Below are positions 16,074 to 23,145 of a DNA stretch of 47,485 bases, one piece after another. The stretch comes from Bacteriovoracaceae bacterium UBA4096. Its GTDB lineage: Bacteria; Bdellovibrionota; Bacteriovoracia; Bacteriovoracales; Bacteriovoracaceae. Where the stretch lies: positions 1 to 47,485 of the forward strand of contig DFXY01000028.1 of the NCBI GenBank assembly GCA_002381945.1. Direction: 5' to 3'. The translations under genes were made by a program, and so were the position numbers. The notes below the pieces were generated by a model. The model was not told where the DNA came from and made no database searches. It worked only from the letters and a program-made list of their open reading frames with translations. Position 1 is the stretch's first letter; every line of letters begins with the position of its first letter.

Positions 16074-16417
16074 TCAATGATAAAGACTTCCGGGATTTTC
16101 ACTATAATGTTCTAGGGGCTAAATCAAAAATCATTGGCGATTTAGTTCTCTCTGGGGATTCCATCATAAATTCCATCATTGAGGGCACCATTGAAGTGCA
16201 GGAACAAGGCAAACTCATTCTTGAAAGAGGAAGCATTGTTAAAGGGAAAATCAAGGCAATTGATCTTGAAATTTTTGGTTCGGTAGAGGGAGAAATTGAG
16301 TGTACAGGGCTCCTCTCCATACGCTCCAGCGCTTTTGTGCAAGGAAAAATTAAATCAGGCAGATTGGTTATTTATCCAGGGGCCATAGTTGAAATGGATG
16401 CCACTTCCAAAGAATAA
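16070..16417 (+). CDS. Bactofilin (polymer-forming cytoskeletal protein)
   Basis: A 115-residue protein made almost entirely of the bactofilin beta-helix repeat: GDLVLSGDSIINSIIEGTIE, then GSIVKGKIKAIDLEIFGSVEGEIE, then SAFVQGKIKSGRLVIYPGA. Bactofilins self-assemble without nucleotide into membrane-associated filaments and recruit peptidoglycan enzymes. The GTG start overlaps the stop of the membrane protein (GTGA), so translation is coupled. Last gene of the operon, ending at a 12-bp hairpin. Confidence 0.9.
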   Translation: MINDKDFRDFHYNVLGAKSKIIGDLVLSGDSIINSIIEGTIEVQEQGKLILERGSIVKGKIKAIDLEIFGSVEGEIECTGLLSIRSSAFVQGKIKSGRLVIYPGAIVEMDATSKE

Positions 16418-16424
16418 ATCAAAA

Positions 16425-16452
16425 GCGAAGTGAGTAGCGATACTCACTTCGC
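16425..16452. terminator. Shared hairpin terminator between bactofilin and M16 genes
   Basis: Perfect 12-bp stem GCGAAGTGAGTA / TACTCACTTCGC with a GCGA loop between two convergent genes. A T-rich run follows on the minus strand (TTTTGATTT); on the plus strand no clear T-tract follows. Probably serves both directions. Confidence 0.65.
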
Positions 16453-16459
16453 GCAAATG

Positions 16460-17806
16460 TTACAAATAATCTTGATAATTTAGAACTCTTACCGGACGGA
16501 TTCGAGACAAACTCTTCACCAGAGACTTATCCCCCACCACTACGATTGTCTGTCTGTCCCATGGGAAGACTTCCATAGTCGCAGAAGAGAGTTCCGACTT
16601 AGAAAGATTTTCAATGATCTTAGGAAAGTTTACCAGATCTGCAATATCACGATTCTGATGATCATAGAGCATGATCTGCCCTAATAAAGCATTGGTTTGT
16701 TCAAAGCTAAAAGCATACCCGCCTATCTGATGATTCTTTTGATGAACAAACTCTTTGTCTTCATAGCGACCTGCACTGACGTCAGCGAAGACATTCCTTA
16801 CGATCGAAATAGCTTCTGCAGTAGTTTCATTCTTTGAGAAAGTCATCACTCCAGCACGTCCATAGTCTCTTTGCATTGAGACATATGCCCCCGCAGAGTA
16901 GGTCAAACCGCGTTTTACCCGAAGCTCCTGGACTAACTTAGAAGTAAAACCTCCTCCTAAAAAGCTCGCCATAAACTGGAATTGATCATATTTACCTTTA
17001 AACTCATCCGCTACCAGATAGCGGCCAATTCTGATCTGGGCCTGATTGGCATTTGGCACTTCAACTAAATAAAGAGTCGATTGAGTCGCAGGTTTTTGAA
17101 TCATCTGCGGAGTTACTTTCGTTTCATTGGTCCAGTGACAATTTTTCTCTATCACTTTGCGAATATCTTTAACATCAGAAGGTCCGGCAAGATAAAGCAC
17201 TTTCCTGGTTTTATTCAGGCCCTCTAAACGCGACTTAAGTAGTGCTGGAGTTATCTGATCAAAACTTTTTAAAGTCCCCTCTACTGGATTGGCATAGGCG
17301 GTACCTTCCAATGAAACTCTTCTATAAACTCTATCTGCTAAAGCCGCGTGAGATGTAACCAGATTCTTTAGGCCGCTTTTGGCACGACTTAGATGAGACT
17401 TCAGCTCATTCTGAGGATACTGAGCATCTTTGAAGATTTCACAAACTTTCCCAATAACAGGTTCAATATCCTTAGTCAGGGCCTGAACAGTGAAGACTGA
17501 ATACTCATGGGTAACAGAATGACGGAGGTTTGCTCCATAGAAATCGAAAAACTCTGAAATTTCTCGCTGAGTTTCTTTTGAGGTACCGGCAGTCAGCTGA
17601 TCAAAAGCCGCTTGAGTGACTCCTGAAACAGAGTCATTCAATGCGCCATCCTGGAAATAAAGGGAAGCTGTAAATTTGGGAAACTTATCATCTTCAATCC
17701 AAACCACATCCAAATCCTTCCACTTCATTCTGTTTACAGAATCAAGGAATGAGTCACTGGCAAATGTGGTATTTACAAATAAGAGGGCCGTTAAAATATA
17801 TTTCAT
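16460..17806 (-). CDS. M16 peptidase-like protein, non-catalytic subunit
   Basis: About 448 residues starting at the ATG 17804-17806 (a GTG at 17816-17818 overlaps the upstream stop as GTGA and is the alternative). Signal peptide KYILTALLFVNTTFA. It shows the M16 fold but the zinc motif HxxEH is absent (the region reads GVTQAAFDQLTAGT), while the substrate-handling Arg/Tyr signature of non-catalytic subunits is present (ELRVKRGLTYSAGAYV). Such proteins pair with a catalytic partner, here the next gene upstream. Confidence 0.85.
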   Translation of the reverse strand: MKYILTALLFVNTTFASDSFLDSVNRMKWKDLDVVWIEDDKFPKFTASLYFQDGALNDSVSGVTQAAFDQLTAGTSKETQREISEFFDFYGANLRHSVTHEYSVFTVQALTKDIEPVIGKVCEIFKDAQYPQNELKSHLSRAKSGLKNLVTSHAALADRVYRRVSLEGTAYANPVEGTLKSFDQITPALLKSRLEGLNKTRKVLYLAGPSDVKDIRKVIEKNCHWTNETKVTPQMIQKPATQSTLYLVEVPNANQAQIRIGRYLVADEFKGKYDQFQFMASFLGGGFTSKLVQELRVKRGLTYSAGAYVSMQRDYGRAGVMTFSKNETTAEAISIVRNVFADVSAGRYEDKEFVHQKNHQIGGYAFSFEQTNALLGQIMLYDHQNRDIADLVNFPKIIENLSKSELSSATMEVFPWDRQTIVVVGDKSLVKSLSRIRPVRVLNYQDYL

Positions 17807-17814
17807 GGTTATTC

Positions 17815-19170
17815 TCACTTATGCTGGTTCCAGACTGAGACAAAGACACTAGGCTTACTGAAGGTCTCTTTACACAATGACTTCACATCATCAACATTGA
17901 CCTTTTCATAGAGTTCCAGTTCTTTTTTATAATGTCTCCAGTCGCCGAGTAGTAACTGTCTATCCCCCAGAAATTGGGCAAGACCCGCGTTGGTGTCCAG
18001 ACCGCCATACAGATCGACCAGATAATTATTTTTGATCTTCTGAATATTTCTGGGAGTAATTTCTGTTTCACAATATGACAAAAGCTTCTTCTGCAGGTTT
18101 TGTCTGAATTCATCCAATTTCACCCCACGCAGAAGTTCACCACCGATGAAAAACATACCGGCCTTCTCAAGCTGTTGGTGAGCTGCATACATTGAAGTGG
18201 CGACCGGACGGTTAACCAGAATGTATTCGTTAATAAGGGCCGAACTCTTACCAGAACCCAGGATGCTGGAAAGAACATCCAAAGCATAACCTTTTGGATG
18301 ACCCACTTTATAGGTTGGATAGGCCATCATAAAAAGAGGACTTGGGGATTCACCTTTCTTTTTAACAACTTTAGATTCCTTGAAAGTTACCTGAAACGCT
18401 TCATCTTTTAAGGAAGCATGTTCCTGGGCCACAGTAGGAGATGCCGGAATCTTTCCGAATTTTTCACGAATCATTTGTTTGGCATGACTGGTTTTAATAT
18501 CACCGACTAAAACCAAGGTAACGTTATTGGGAGCATAAAACTTTTTGAAATAAGCATGCATTTGTTCACGGGTAACAGACTTAAGATCCGGAATATCTCC
18601 AATAACTGAACGCCCATAAGGAGTGCCGGCGAAGAAGTTCCGCATTAGCTCCTGATAGAGCTGACCACGGGGAGAATTTTCATAGCGCATTTTTCGCTCT
18701 TCCAGAACGACAGCTCTTTCTTTTTCGAAGTCATCAGGGTCAAGGGATAAGTTTTCCATCCTGTCAGCTTCAATGTCCAGGATCATGGAAAGTTCCTTAG
18801 AGGGAAGATTCTCATAATACACTGTCTGATCATTGGTAGTGTAAGCATTGGTTGAACCCCCACTGCCTTCAATGATAAAATCAAGAGTGTTTTTGCCAAA
18901 TTTTTTGGCCCCCTTAAACATCATGTGTTCAAGAAAGTGAGAAGCACCGGTGATACCGGGAACTTCATTTTTGCCACCTACTTTGTAGAAAAAATAGAGT
19001 GAGAAAATCGGGAGTTTAGGGTTGTTAACCAGAAGAGCGGTCATGCCGTTATCAAGTTTAACTTCCTCAACGTCTAGATTGATACTTTCTGCCAGATTTT
19101 TATCTTTCTTAGCAGAGGAACAACCATTCAATAGGAGCGGGAGCAAGAGTAGCGAAATCAAAAACTTCAT
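17815..19170 (-). CDS. M16 family zinc metallopeptidase, lipoprotein
   Basis: A 451-residue lipoprotein: signal with lipobox LLLNGC (Cys17), then the M16 zinc motif HFLEHMMFKG (His78, Glu81, His82) and downstream glutamates in EKERAVVLEERKM providing the third ligand. Two homologous M16 halves follow. Expected to be anchored to the periplasmic face of a membrane and to cleave peptides with the non-catalytic partner. Ribosome site GAGGA lies seven bases before the ATG. Start codon only 14 bases from the divergent MBL-fold gene. Confidence 0.92.
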   Translation of the reverse strand: MKFLISLLLLPLLLNGCSSAKKDKNLAESINLDVEEVKLDNGMTALLVNNPKLPIFSLYFFYKVGGKNEVPGITGASHFLEHMMFKGAKKFGKNTLDFIIEGSGGSTNAYTTNDQTVYYENLPSKELSMILDIEADRMENLSLDPDDFEKERAVVLEERKMRYENSPRGQLYQELMRNFFAGTPYGRSVIGDIPDLKSVTREQMHAYFKKFYAPNNVTLVLVGDIKTSHAKQMIREKFGKIPASPTVAQEHASLKDEAFQVTFKESKVVKKKGESPSPLFMMAYPTYKVGHPKGYALDVLSSILGSGKSSALINEYILVNRPVATSMYAAHQQLEKAGMFFIGGELLRGVKLDEFRQNLQKKLLSYCETEITPRNIQKIKNNYLVDLYGGLDTNAGLAQFLGDRQLLLGDWRHYKKELELYEKVNVDDVKSLCKETFSKPSVFVSVWNQHK

Positions 19171-19184
19171 AGTACCATCCTCGG

Positions 19185-19994
19185 ATGAACAAGATCACGA
19201 TATTAGGTTCAGGAACAAGCACAGGAGTACCTATTTTAGGGTGTAACTGCCAGGTTTGCCAGTCAAACGATTTAAGAAATAAAAGGTTTCGCACATCCGC
19301 TGTGATTGAATTACCCGATAAAAAAAGAATTCTGATCGATGCTTCACCTGATCTTCGAAGTCAGCTACTCCGGGCAGAGGTTAGTTCACTTGAAAGCGTC
19401 ATAATTACCCATGATCATGCGGATCATACTCATGGGATGGATGATCTTAGACCTTTTGGATTCAAGTCTAAAAACTCCATTCCCGTTTTCACCGATGCCT
19501 CAGCCGCCAAAGATCTGCGCCGAAAATTCCCCTATATCTTTGACCGTGAAAACTATTTTAAAGACAAAGAGATCTTAGGAGGCGGAATCCCCCTCCTAGA
19601 ACTACACATCACTCAAGTTGGAAAAGAACTCATACTTGGCGAAGGTTTTGAATTTTTCTCTCTCCCCCATGGACATGAAAACACCCTAGGTATACTTCAT
19701 CGCAAGATGGCCTACTTTGTTGATTGTCGAAAAATTCCTGATGAAACAATTGAACGCTTAAAAGAGGCCCGGCTGGAATTATTCATTATCGATTGCTTAA
19801 GACCCAGCCCTCATCAAACCCATCTTCACCTGGATTTAACTCTCGAGTATATTCAAAGGGTAAATCCCAAAATAGCGATCCTGACCCATTTAGGCCATGA
19901 ATGGGATTACCTGAAATTAATTCACGAACTCGAGAAGCGTGGTGTAAAAAATACATTCCCGGCCATAGATGGGCAGTCCTTCCTCTATTCTTAA
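19185..19994 (+). CDS. MBL-fold metallohydrolase (PhnP-like)
   Basis: 269 residues with the metallo-beta-lactamase metal motif THDHADHTHGMDDLRPF (about residues 76-92) and a downstream LPHGHENTLG histidine and LTHLGHEWDY. The N-terminus GSGTSTGVPILGCNCQVCQS has the two-cysteine pattern of PhnP/RNase-Z-like hydrolases, and an aspartate near FVDCRK bridges the metals. Likely a cytoplasmic phosphodiesterase; the substrate is not known and there are no phosphonate genes nearby. No clear ribosome site; its upstream signals must lie within the divergent M16 gene. Confidence 0.85.
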   Translation: MNKITILGSGTSTGVPILGCNCQVCQSNDLRNKRFRTSAVIELPDKKRILIDASPDLRSQLLRAEVSSLESVIITHDHADHTHGMDDLRPFGFKSKNSIPVFTDASAAKDLRRKFPYIFDRENYFKDKEILGGGIPLLELHITQVGKELILGEGFEFFSLPHGHENTLGILHRKMAYFVDCRKIPDETIERLKEARLELFIIDCLRPSPHQTHLHLDLTLEYIQRVNPKIAILTHLGHEWDYLKLIHELEKRGVKNTFPAIDGQSFLYS

Positions 19995-20064
19995 GCAAAA
20001 AAAACGTGTAGGATGGGTCAACTTTTAACCGCTATTTTGTTCTGCTTAAATAAGGGAGTCCCTG

Positions 20065-21183
20065 ATGAAAATTGCAGTTCCTAAAGAAATTAAAAACAAT
20101 GAAAACCGTGTCGGTCTTGTTCCAAGTGGTGTTCGTCAATTAGTTCAAGACGGACATGAAGTTTATGTTCAACATAATGCAGGTATGGGCATTGGTATTA
20201 CTGATGAAGAATATACTAAGGCCGGTGCTAAGATTGTTGCCACTTTAGAAGATGCTTTTGCTGCCGGTGAAATGATCATTAAAGTTAAAGAGCCACAAGC
20301 TAACGAGATCGCTCTTCTTAAACCTCATCATATCCTTTATACCTATTTGCACCTTGCTGCTGATAAACCACAGACTGAAGGTCTGATGAAGTCAGGCGCT
20401 ACTTGCATAGCCTACGAAACAATTCAATTAGATGATAATTCACTCCCACTTCTGGTTCCAATGTCGGAAGTTGCCGGACGTATGTCAGTCCAGGTTGGGG
20501 CAGCTTATTTGCAGCTTGATAAAGGCGGAAAAGGTATTCTTCTAGGGGGCGTACCAGGTGTTCGTCGCGCTAAAGTTACTATCATTGGTTGTGGTATTGC
20601 CGGAACAAATGCAGCTAAGATGGCCATTGGTATGGGCGCAGATGTGACTCTTATCGATCTATCTACAAAACGTCTTGCTGAACTTGATGATCTTTTCGAA
20701 AACAAAGTTAACACTGTATTCTCAAATTCTCAGAATATCGAAGACGCAGTTCTTCAATCTGATTTAGTTATCGGCGCAGTTCTGGTTCCAGGTGCTAAAG
20801 CTCCTAAACTGGTTACCCGTGAAATGATTTCTAAAATGCAGAAAGGTTCAGTTGTTGTGGATATCGCAGTTGACCAGGGCGGTTGTATTGAGACCTGTAA
20901 ACCAACCACTCATGAAAACCCTACTTTCATCGTCGATGGGGTTGTTCATTACTGTGTGGCCAACATGCCAGGTGCAGTTGCTCGTACTTCAACTTTTGCC
21001 TTAACTAACGTGACTCTTAAGTATGCCCGTATGATAGCCCGTGAGGGTGTTGATCGCGCGGTGATGAAAGACAAGCATCTTCGTTTGGGTGTGAATATTT
21101 ATAAAGGTAAACTCGTTTACGAACAAGTAGCGACTGACCTTAACCTGCCTTATACTCCGCTTGATCTGGATAAATATCTTTAA
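20065..21183 (+). CDS. ald: Alanine dehydrogenase
   Basis: The 372-residue enzyme interconverts L-alanine and pyruvate plus ammonia with NAD. The start MKIAVPKEIKNNENRVGLVP, the catalytic His in THLHLAADK-type context (YTYLHLAADKPQ), the NAD-binding loop GCGIAGTNAAKMAIGMGADV and the family stretch VDIAVDQGGCIETCKPTTH all fit, and length is standard. Ribosome site GGGAG lies before the ATG. It ends in a strong terminator and stands alone as a transcript. Alanine is both an energy substrate and a wall building block. Confidence 0.96.
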   Translation: MKIAVPKEIKNNENRVGLVPSGVRQLVQDGHEVYVQHNAGMGIGITDEEYTKAGAKIVATLEDAFAAGEMIIKVKEPQANEIALLKPHHILYTYLHLAADKPQTEGLMKSGATCIAYETIQLDDNSLPLLVPMSEVAGRMSVQVGAAYLQLDKGGKGILLGGVPGVRRAKVTIIGCGIAGTNAAKMAIGMGADVTLIDLSTKRLAELDDLFENKVNTVFSNSQNIEDAVLQSDLVIGAVLVPGAKAPKLVTREMISKMQKGSVVVDIAVDQGGCIETCKPTTHENPTFIVDGVVHYCVANMPGAVARTSTFALTNVTLKYARMIAREGVDRAVMKDKHLRLGVNIYKGKLVYEQVATDLNLPYTPLDLDKYL

Positions 21184-21191
21184 TATCTCCG

Positions 21192-21219
21192 AAGGGGGCG
21201 CTTGATGCGCCCCTTTTTT
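21192..21219 (+). terminator. Rho-independent terminator after ald
   Basis: GGGGCGC (21195-21201), loop TTGAT, GCGCCCC (21207-21213), then six Ts. AA/TT extends the stem. It ends 16 bases before the fliL-like ATG, so that gene is probably started from its own signals. Confidence 0.9.
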
Positions 21220-21235
21220 GTGTTACCATCAATTC

Positions 21236-21694
21236 ATGGTCCAAAAAATTCTCATTATTCTCAACCTTGTGATCGTGCTCGCTGGAGCAGGCCTGGTCTT
21301 TTATTCTCACAATTTACTCAAGCCTGAGCCGGTAGATCAATTAGCTGAGAGTGAGGCACTTCGAAATGAGGCCATGGCCAATTCTCAAATCCAACCGGTG
21401 CCGATTAAGAAGTTTGCCGTTAATCTCCACTCTCGCAGTAGTCGACTTCGTTACTTGGATATAGAAATGAATATCCTCCCTTTTCGGGAAGATCAGAAAG
21501 CGCTGATCAAACAAAGTGAACCTATAATAAAAGATGTTGTGATAGAAATTGCTTCTCAGTATGGGCCGGATGATCTGAATTCACTGACAGGAAAAATACT
21601 TTTAGAGACCAAAATTAAAAATCAGGTGAATGCCAAACTTGGCAATTCACCTGTTGTTAAGAAAATTTACTTTTCAGTTTTTGTAGTTCAGTAA
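21236..21694 (+). CDS. fliL: FliL-like flagellar basal-body-associated protein
   Basis: 152 residues from the ATG at 21236 (a TTG at 21218 lies inside the ald terminator and is rejected). One N-terminal membrane helix (ILIILNLVIVLAGAGLVFY), then a periplasmic domain with the FliL pattern: KKFAVNLHSR, LRYLDIEMNILPFRED, DVVIEIASQYGPDDL, LETKIKNQVN, ending KKIYFSVFVVQ like the typical 'VYFTEFVVQ' terminus. FliL links stator units to the flagellar switch. It is isolated from other flagellar genes here. No ribosome site is evident, so it may use a leaderless or weak start. Confidence 0.8.
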   Translation: MVQKILIILNLVIVLAGAGLVFYSHNLLKPEPVDQLAESEALRNEAMANSQIQPVPIKKFAVNLHSRSSRLRYLDIEMNILPFREDQKALIKQSEPIIKDVVIEIASQYGPDDLNSLTGKILLETKIKNQVNAKLGNSPVVKKIYFSVFVVQ

Positions 21695-21708
21695 TCGTAA
21701 TTACTGAA
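21687..21708. terminator. Symmetric hairpin spanning both convergent stop codons
   Basis: TTCAGTAAT / ATTACTGAA, a perfect 9-bp stem with a CGTA loop, spans the TAA of fliL and the TAA of the 57-residue gene on the other strand. AT-rich and without long T-tract, so its terminator role is probable rather than certain. Confidence 0.45.
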
Positions 21709-21874
21709 GATTGCTGTTTTCTTCATGATCAAGAGGAACAGCATTTGCAGCTTCATCTGGAAGTGTTTCAAGAAACTTTTTAACCTCTTCTTTCGATAGC
21801 TTGCCTTCAGCAAGAAGACGGTCACGAACTCTTAGGTCCAATTGTTTTTCTTCAAGAGCTAATCTCAATTTCAT
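21701..21874 (-). CDS. Small conserved-looking protein, 57 residues
   Basis: A minus-strand frame with a good ribosome site (GAGGA, four bases before the ATG). The product begins MKLRLALEEKQLDLRVRDRL and continues LAEGKLSKEEVKKFLETLPD, ending ENSNLQ. It is helical, charged and soluble, with no signal peptide. The segment LxEGKLSKEEVxxFLxxLPDE resembles the small helical tails found in short regulatory proteins, but I do not recognise the family. It converges with fliL, six bases apart. Confidence 0.65.
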   Translation of the reverse strand: MKLRLALEEKQLDLRVRDRLLAEGKLSKEEVKKFLETLPDEAANAVPLDHEENSNLQ

Positions 21875-21949
21875 AAGTCCTCACTTTTAAACGAAACTCT
21901 TTGTACCACTCGGTGATAGACTTCGCAAGAACTAACACGCAGCACTAGC

Positions 21950-22669
21950 TTATTGCCAGTATTTGGGTGGCTTTTGGTCTTCATCCTTAACTACATACAG
22001 ATGCTTTTTCTTACCTGCCCGCGGACTCCAGGAAGATTGCAGGACTTTTCTAATGAGGGGTTTATTCTGAAAATGAATAATTAGAAAACTAATTCCCATG
22101 GCCAACAAATGGGCCCAGGAACTGGTAATGGACGTGAAAATTGCTACATAGGCCTCAATTCCAACCAAAATCCAGCAGAATGTTCTCGCCTTCATAGGAA
22201 AAATCATCATAAAGGCCATCTGACGGTCAGGAAAAAGCAGTGAATAGGCGATCAAAAGTGCGAAGTTAATTCCGGATAAACCATGAAGAGAAGTAAAATA
22301 AACTGGTGTCCCAAAAAAGAAGACCAGATTAACCAGAGAAAAAACAAGTCCTACCCCAATCACCGTTAACAGTAGAAAACGAATATAAATCTTCTGGCCC
22401 CACTGAGATTCAAGCTCTGAACCTATAAACCAAATAATTAAGGCATTAAACAGCATGCTCATTAATTGAACTTCCACAAAAGGATAAGTAATCAGCTGAT
22501 AGATAAGGCCTTGAAAAAGACCACTGCTTGAAAGGCCCAGAAGGTTCACCAGTGAAAAGGCCCCTATGGCCTTTAAAATTGAGGCACCTAAAAAACAGGC
22601 ACCTGCAGTAATGAGGATAATTTTATTAATTTTAGTAAGCTTAGGAGCTTGAAATTGAACCTGATTCAT
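21950..22669 (-). CDS. Rhomboid-like intramembrane serine protease
   Basis: 239 residues with six or more hydrophobic helices. Two catalytic elements are visible: GLSGINFALLIAY (the rhomboid GxSG serine) and a histidine in WAHLLAMGISFLI (the usual A-H-xx-G helix). The family N-terminal region (TYPFVEVQLMSMLFNALIIWF, with ESQWG) also fits, where the second residue group matches the rhomboid 'F-H-hh-hN' block. The C-terminus is a basic hydrophilic tail. It cleaves membrane helices in the inner membrane; substrate unknown. Its ATG overlaps the stop of the epimerase gene (ATGA). Confidence 0.8.
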   Translation of the reverse strand: MNQVQFQAPKLTKINKIILITAGACFLGASILKAIGAFSLVNLLGLSSSGLFQGLIYQLITYPFVEVQLMSMLFNALIIWFIGSELESQWGQKIYIRFLLLTVIGVGLVFSLVNLVFFFGTPVYFTSLHGLSGINFALLIAYSLLFPDRQMAFMMIFPMKARTFCWILVGIEAYVAIFTSITSSWAHLLAMGISFLIIHFQNKPLIRKVLQSSWSPRAGKKKHLYVVKDEDQKPPKYWQ

Positions 22670-23091
22670 ACGGGCCTCTGGGATAACTCAATTAGAACAC
22701 CACCAGTAGATTTGGGATGAATGAAATTCACCAGACAGCCTCCGGCCCCTATTCTCGGTTCAGGATAGATAAACTTATATCCCTTATCGGTTAATTCCTG
22801 GGTTTTTGCCTTAACGTCACTGACTTTAAAACACAAATGATGGATTCCTTCACCCTTGTTTTCAATGAATTTATGGATAGCACTTTCAGTAGAGGTTGGT
22901 TCAAGAAGTTCAATATGAGCATTTTGATCAATCTGAGCGAAGGCCGTCAAAACTTTCTGATCTTTCACTTCTTCAATTTCCGCAGAAAAGTTCAGTCCCA
23001 TATCCTGATAGATTTTTTTGGCATCAGGAATGCTTTTAACGGCTATAGCGATATGATCAAGGATGCAGTCATTTAGATCTGGTAAAGACAT
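22666..23091 (-). CDS. mce: Methylmalonyl-CoA epimerase (glyoxalase/VOC fold)
   Basis: 141 residues from the ATG at 23089-23091, chosen for the strong AAGGAGA six bases before it; an upstream in-frame start gives a basic N-terminal extension without support. The enzyme swaps R and S methylmalonyl-CoA. Metal ligands of the VOC fold are visible: His in LDHIAIAVKS, His in GIHHLCFKVSD and Glu in GVLIELSQRP. Length is typical. Its stop overlaps the rhomboid start, though no functional link is known. Confidence 0.88.
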   Translation of the reverse strand: MSLPDLNDCILDHIAIAVKSIPDAKKIYQDMGLNFSAEIEEVKDQKVLTAFAQIDQNAHIELLEPTSTESAIHKFIENKGEGIHHLCFKVSDVKAKTQELTDKGYKFIYPEPRIGAGGCLVNFIHPKSTGGVLIELSQRPV

Positions 23092-23145
23092 TTGGGTCTC
23101 CTTTCGGTTCCCTATTATGCCTCGAAGAAATGACCCGATCAATCA

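Noticed and set aside
21218..21235. TTG start extending the fliL-like protein by six residues
   Set aside because: The codon lies in the T-tract of the ald terminator; the ATG at 21236 gives a normal membrane anchor.
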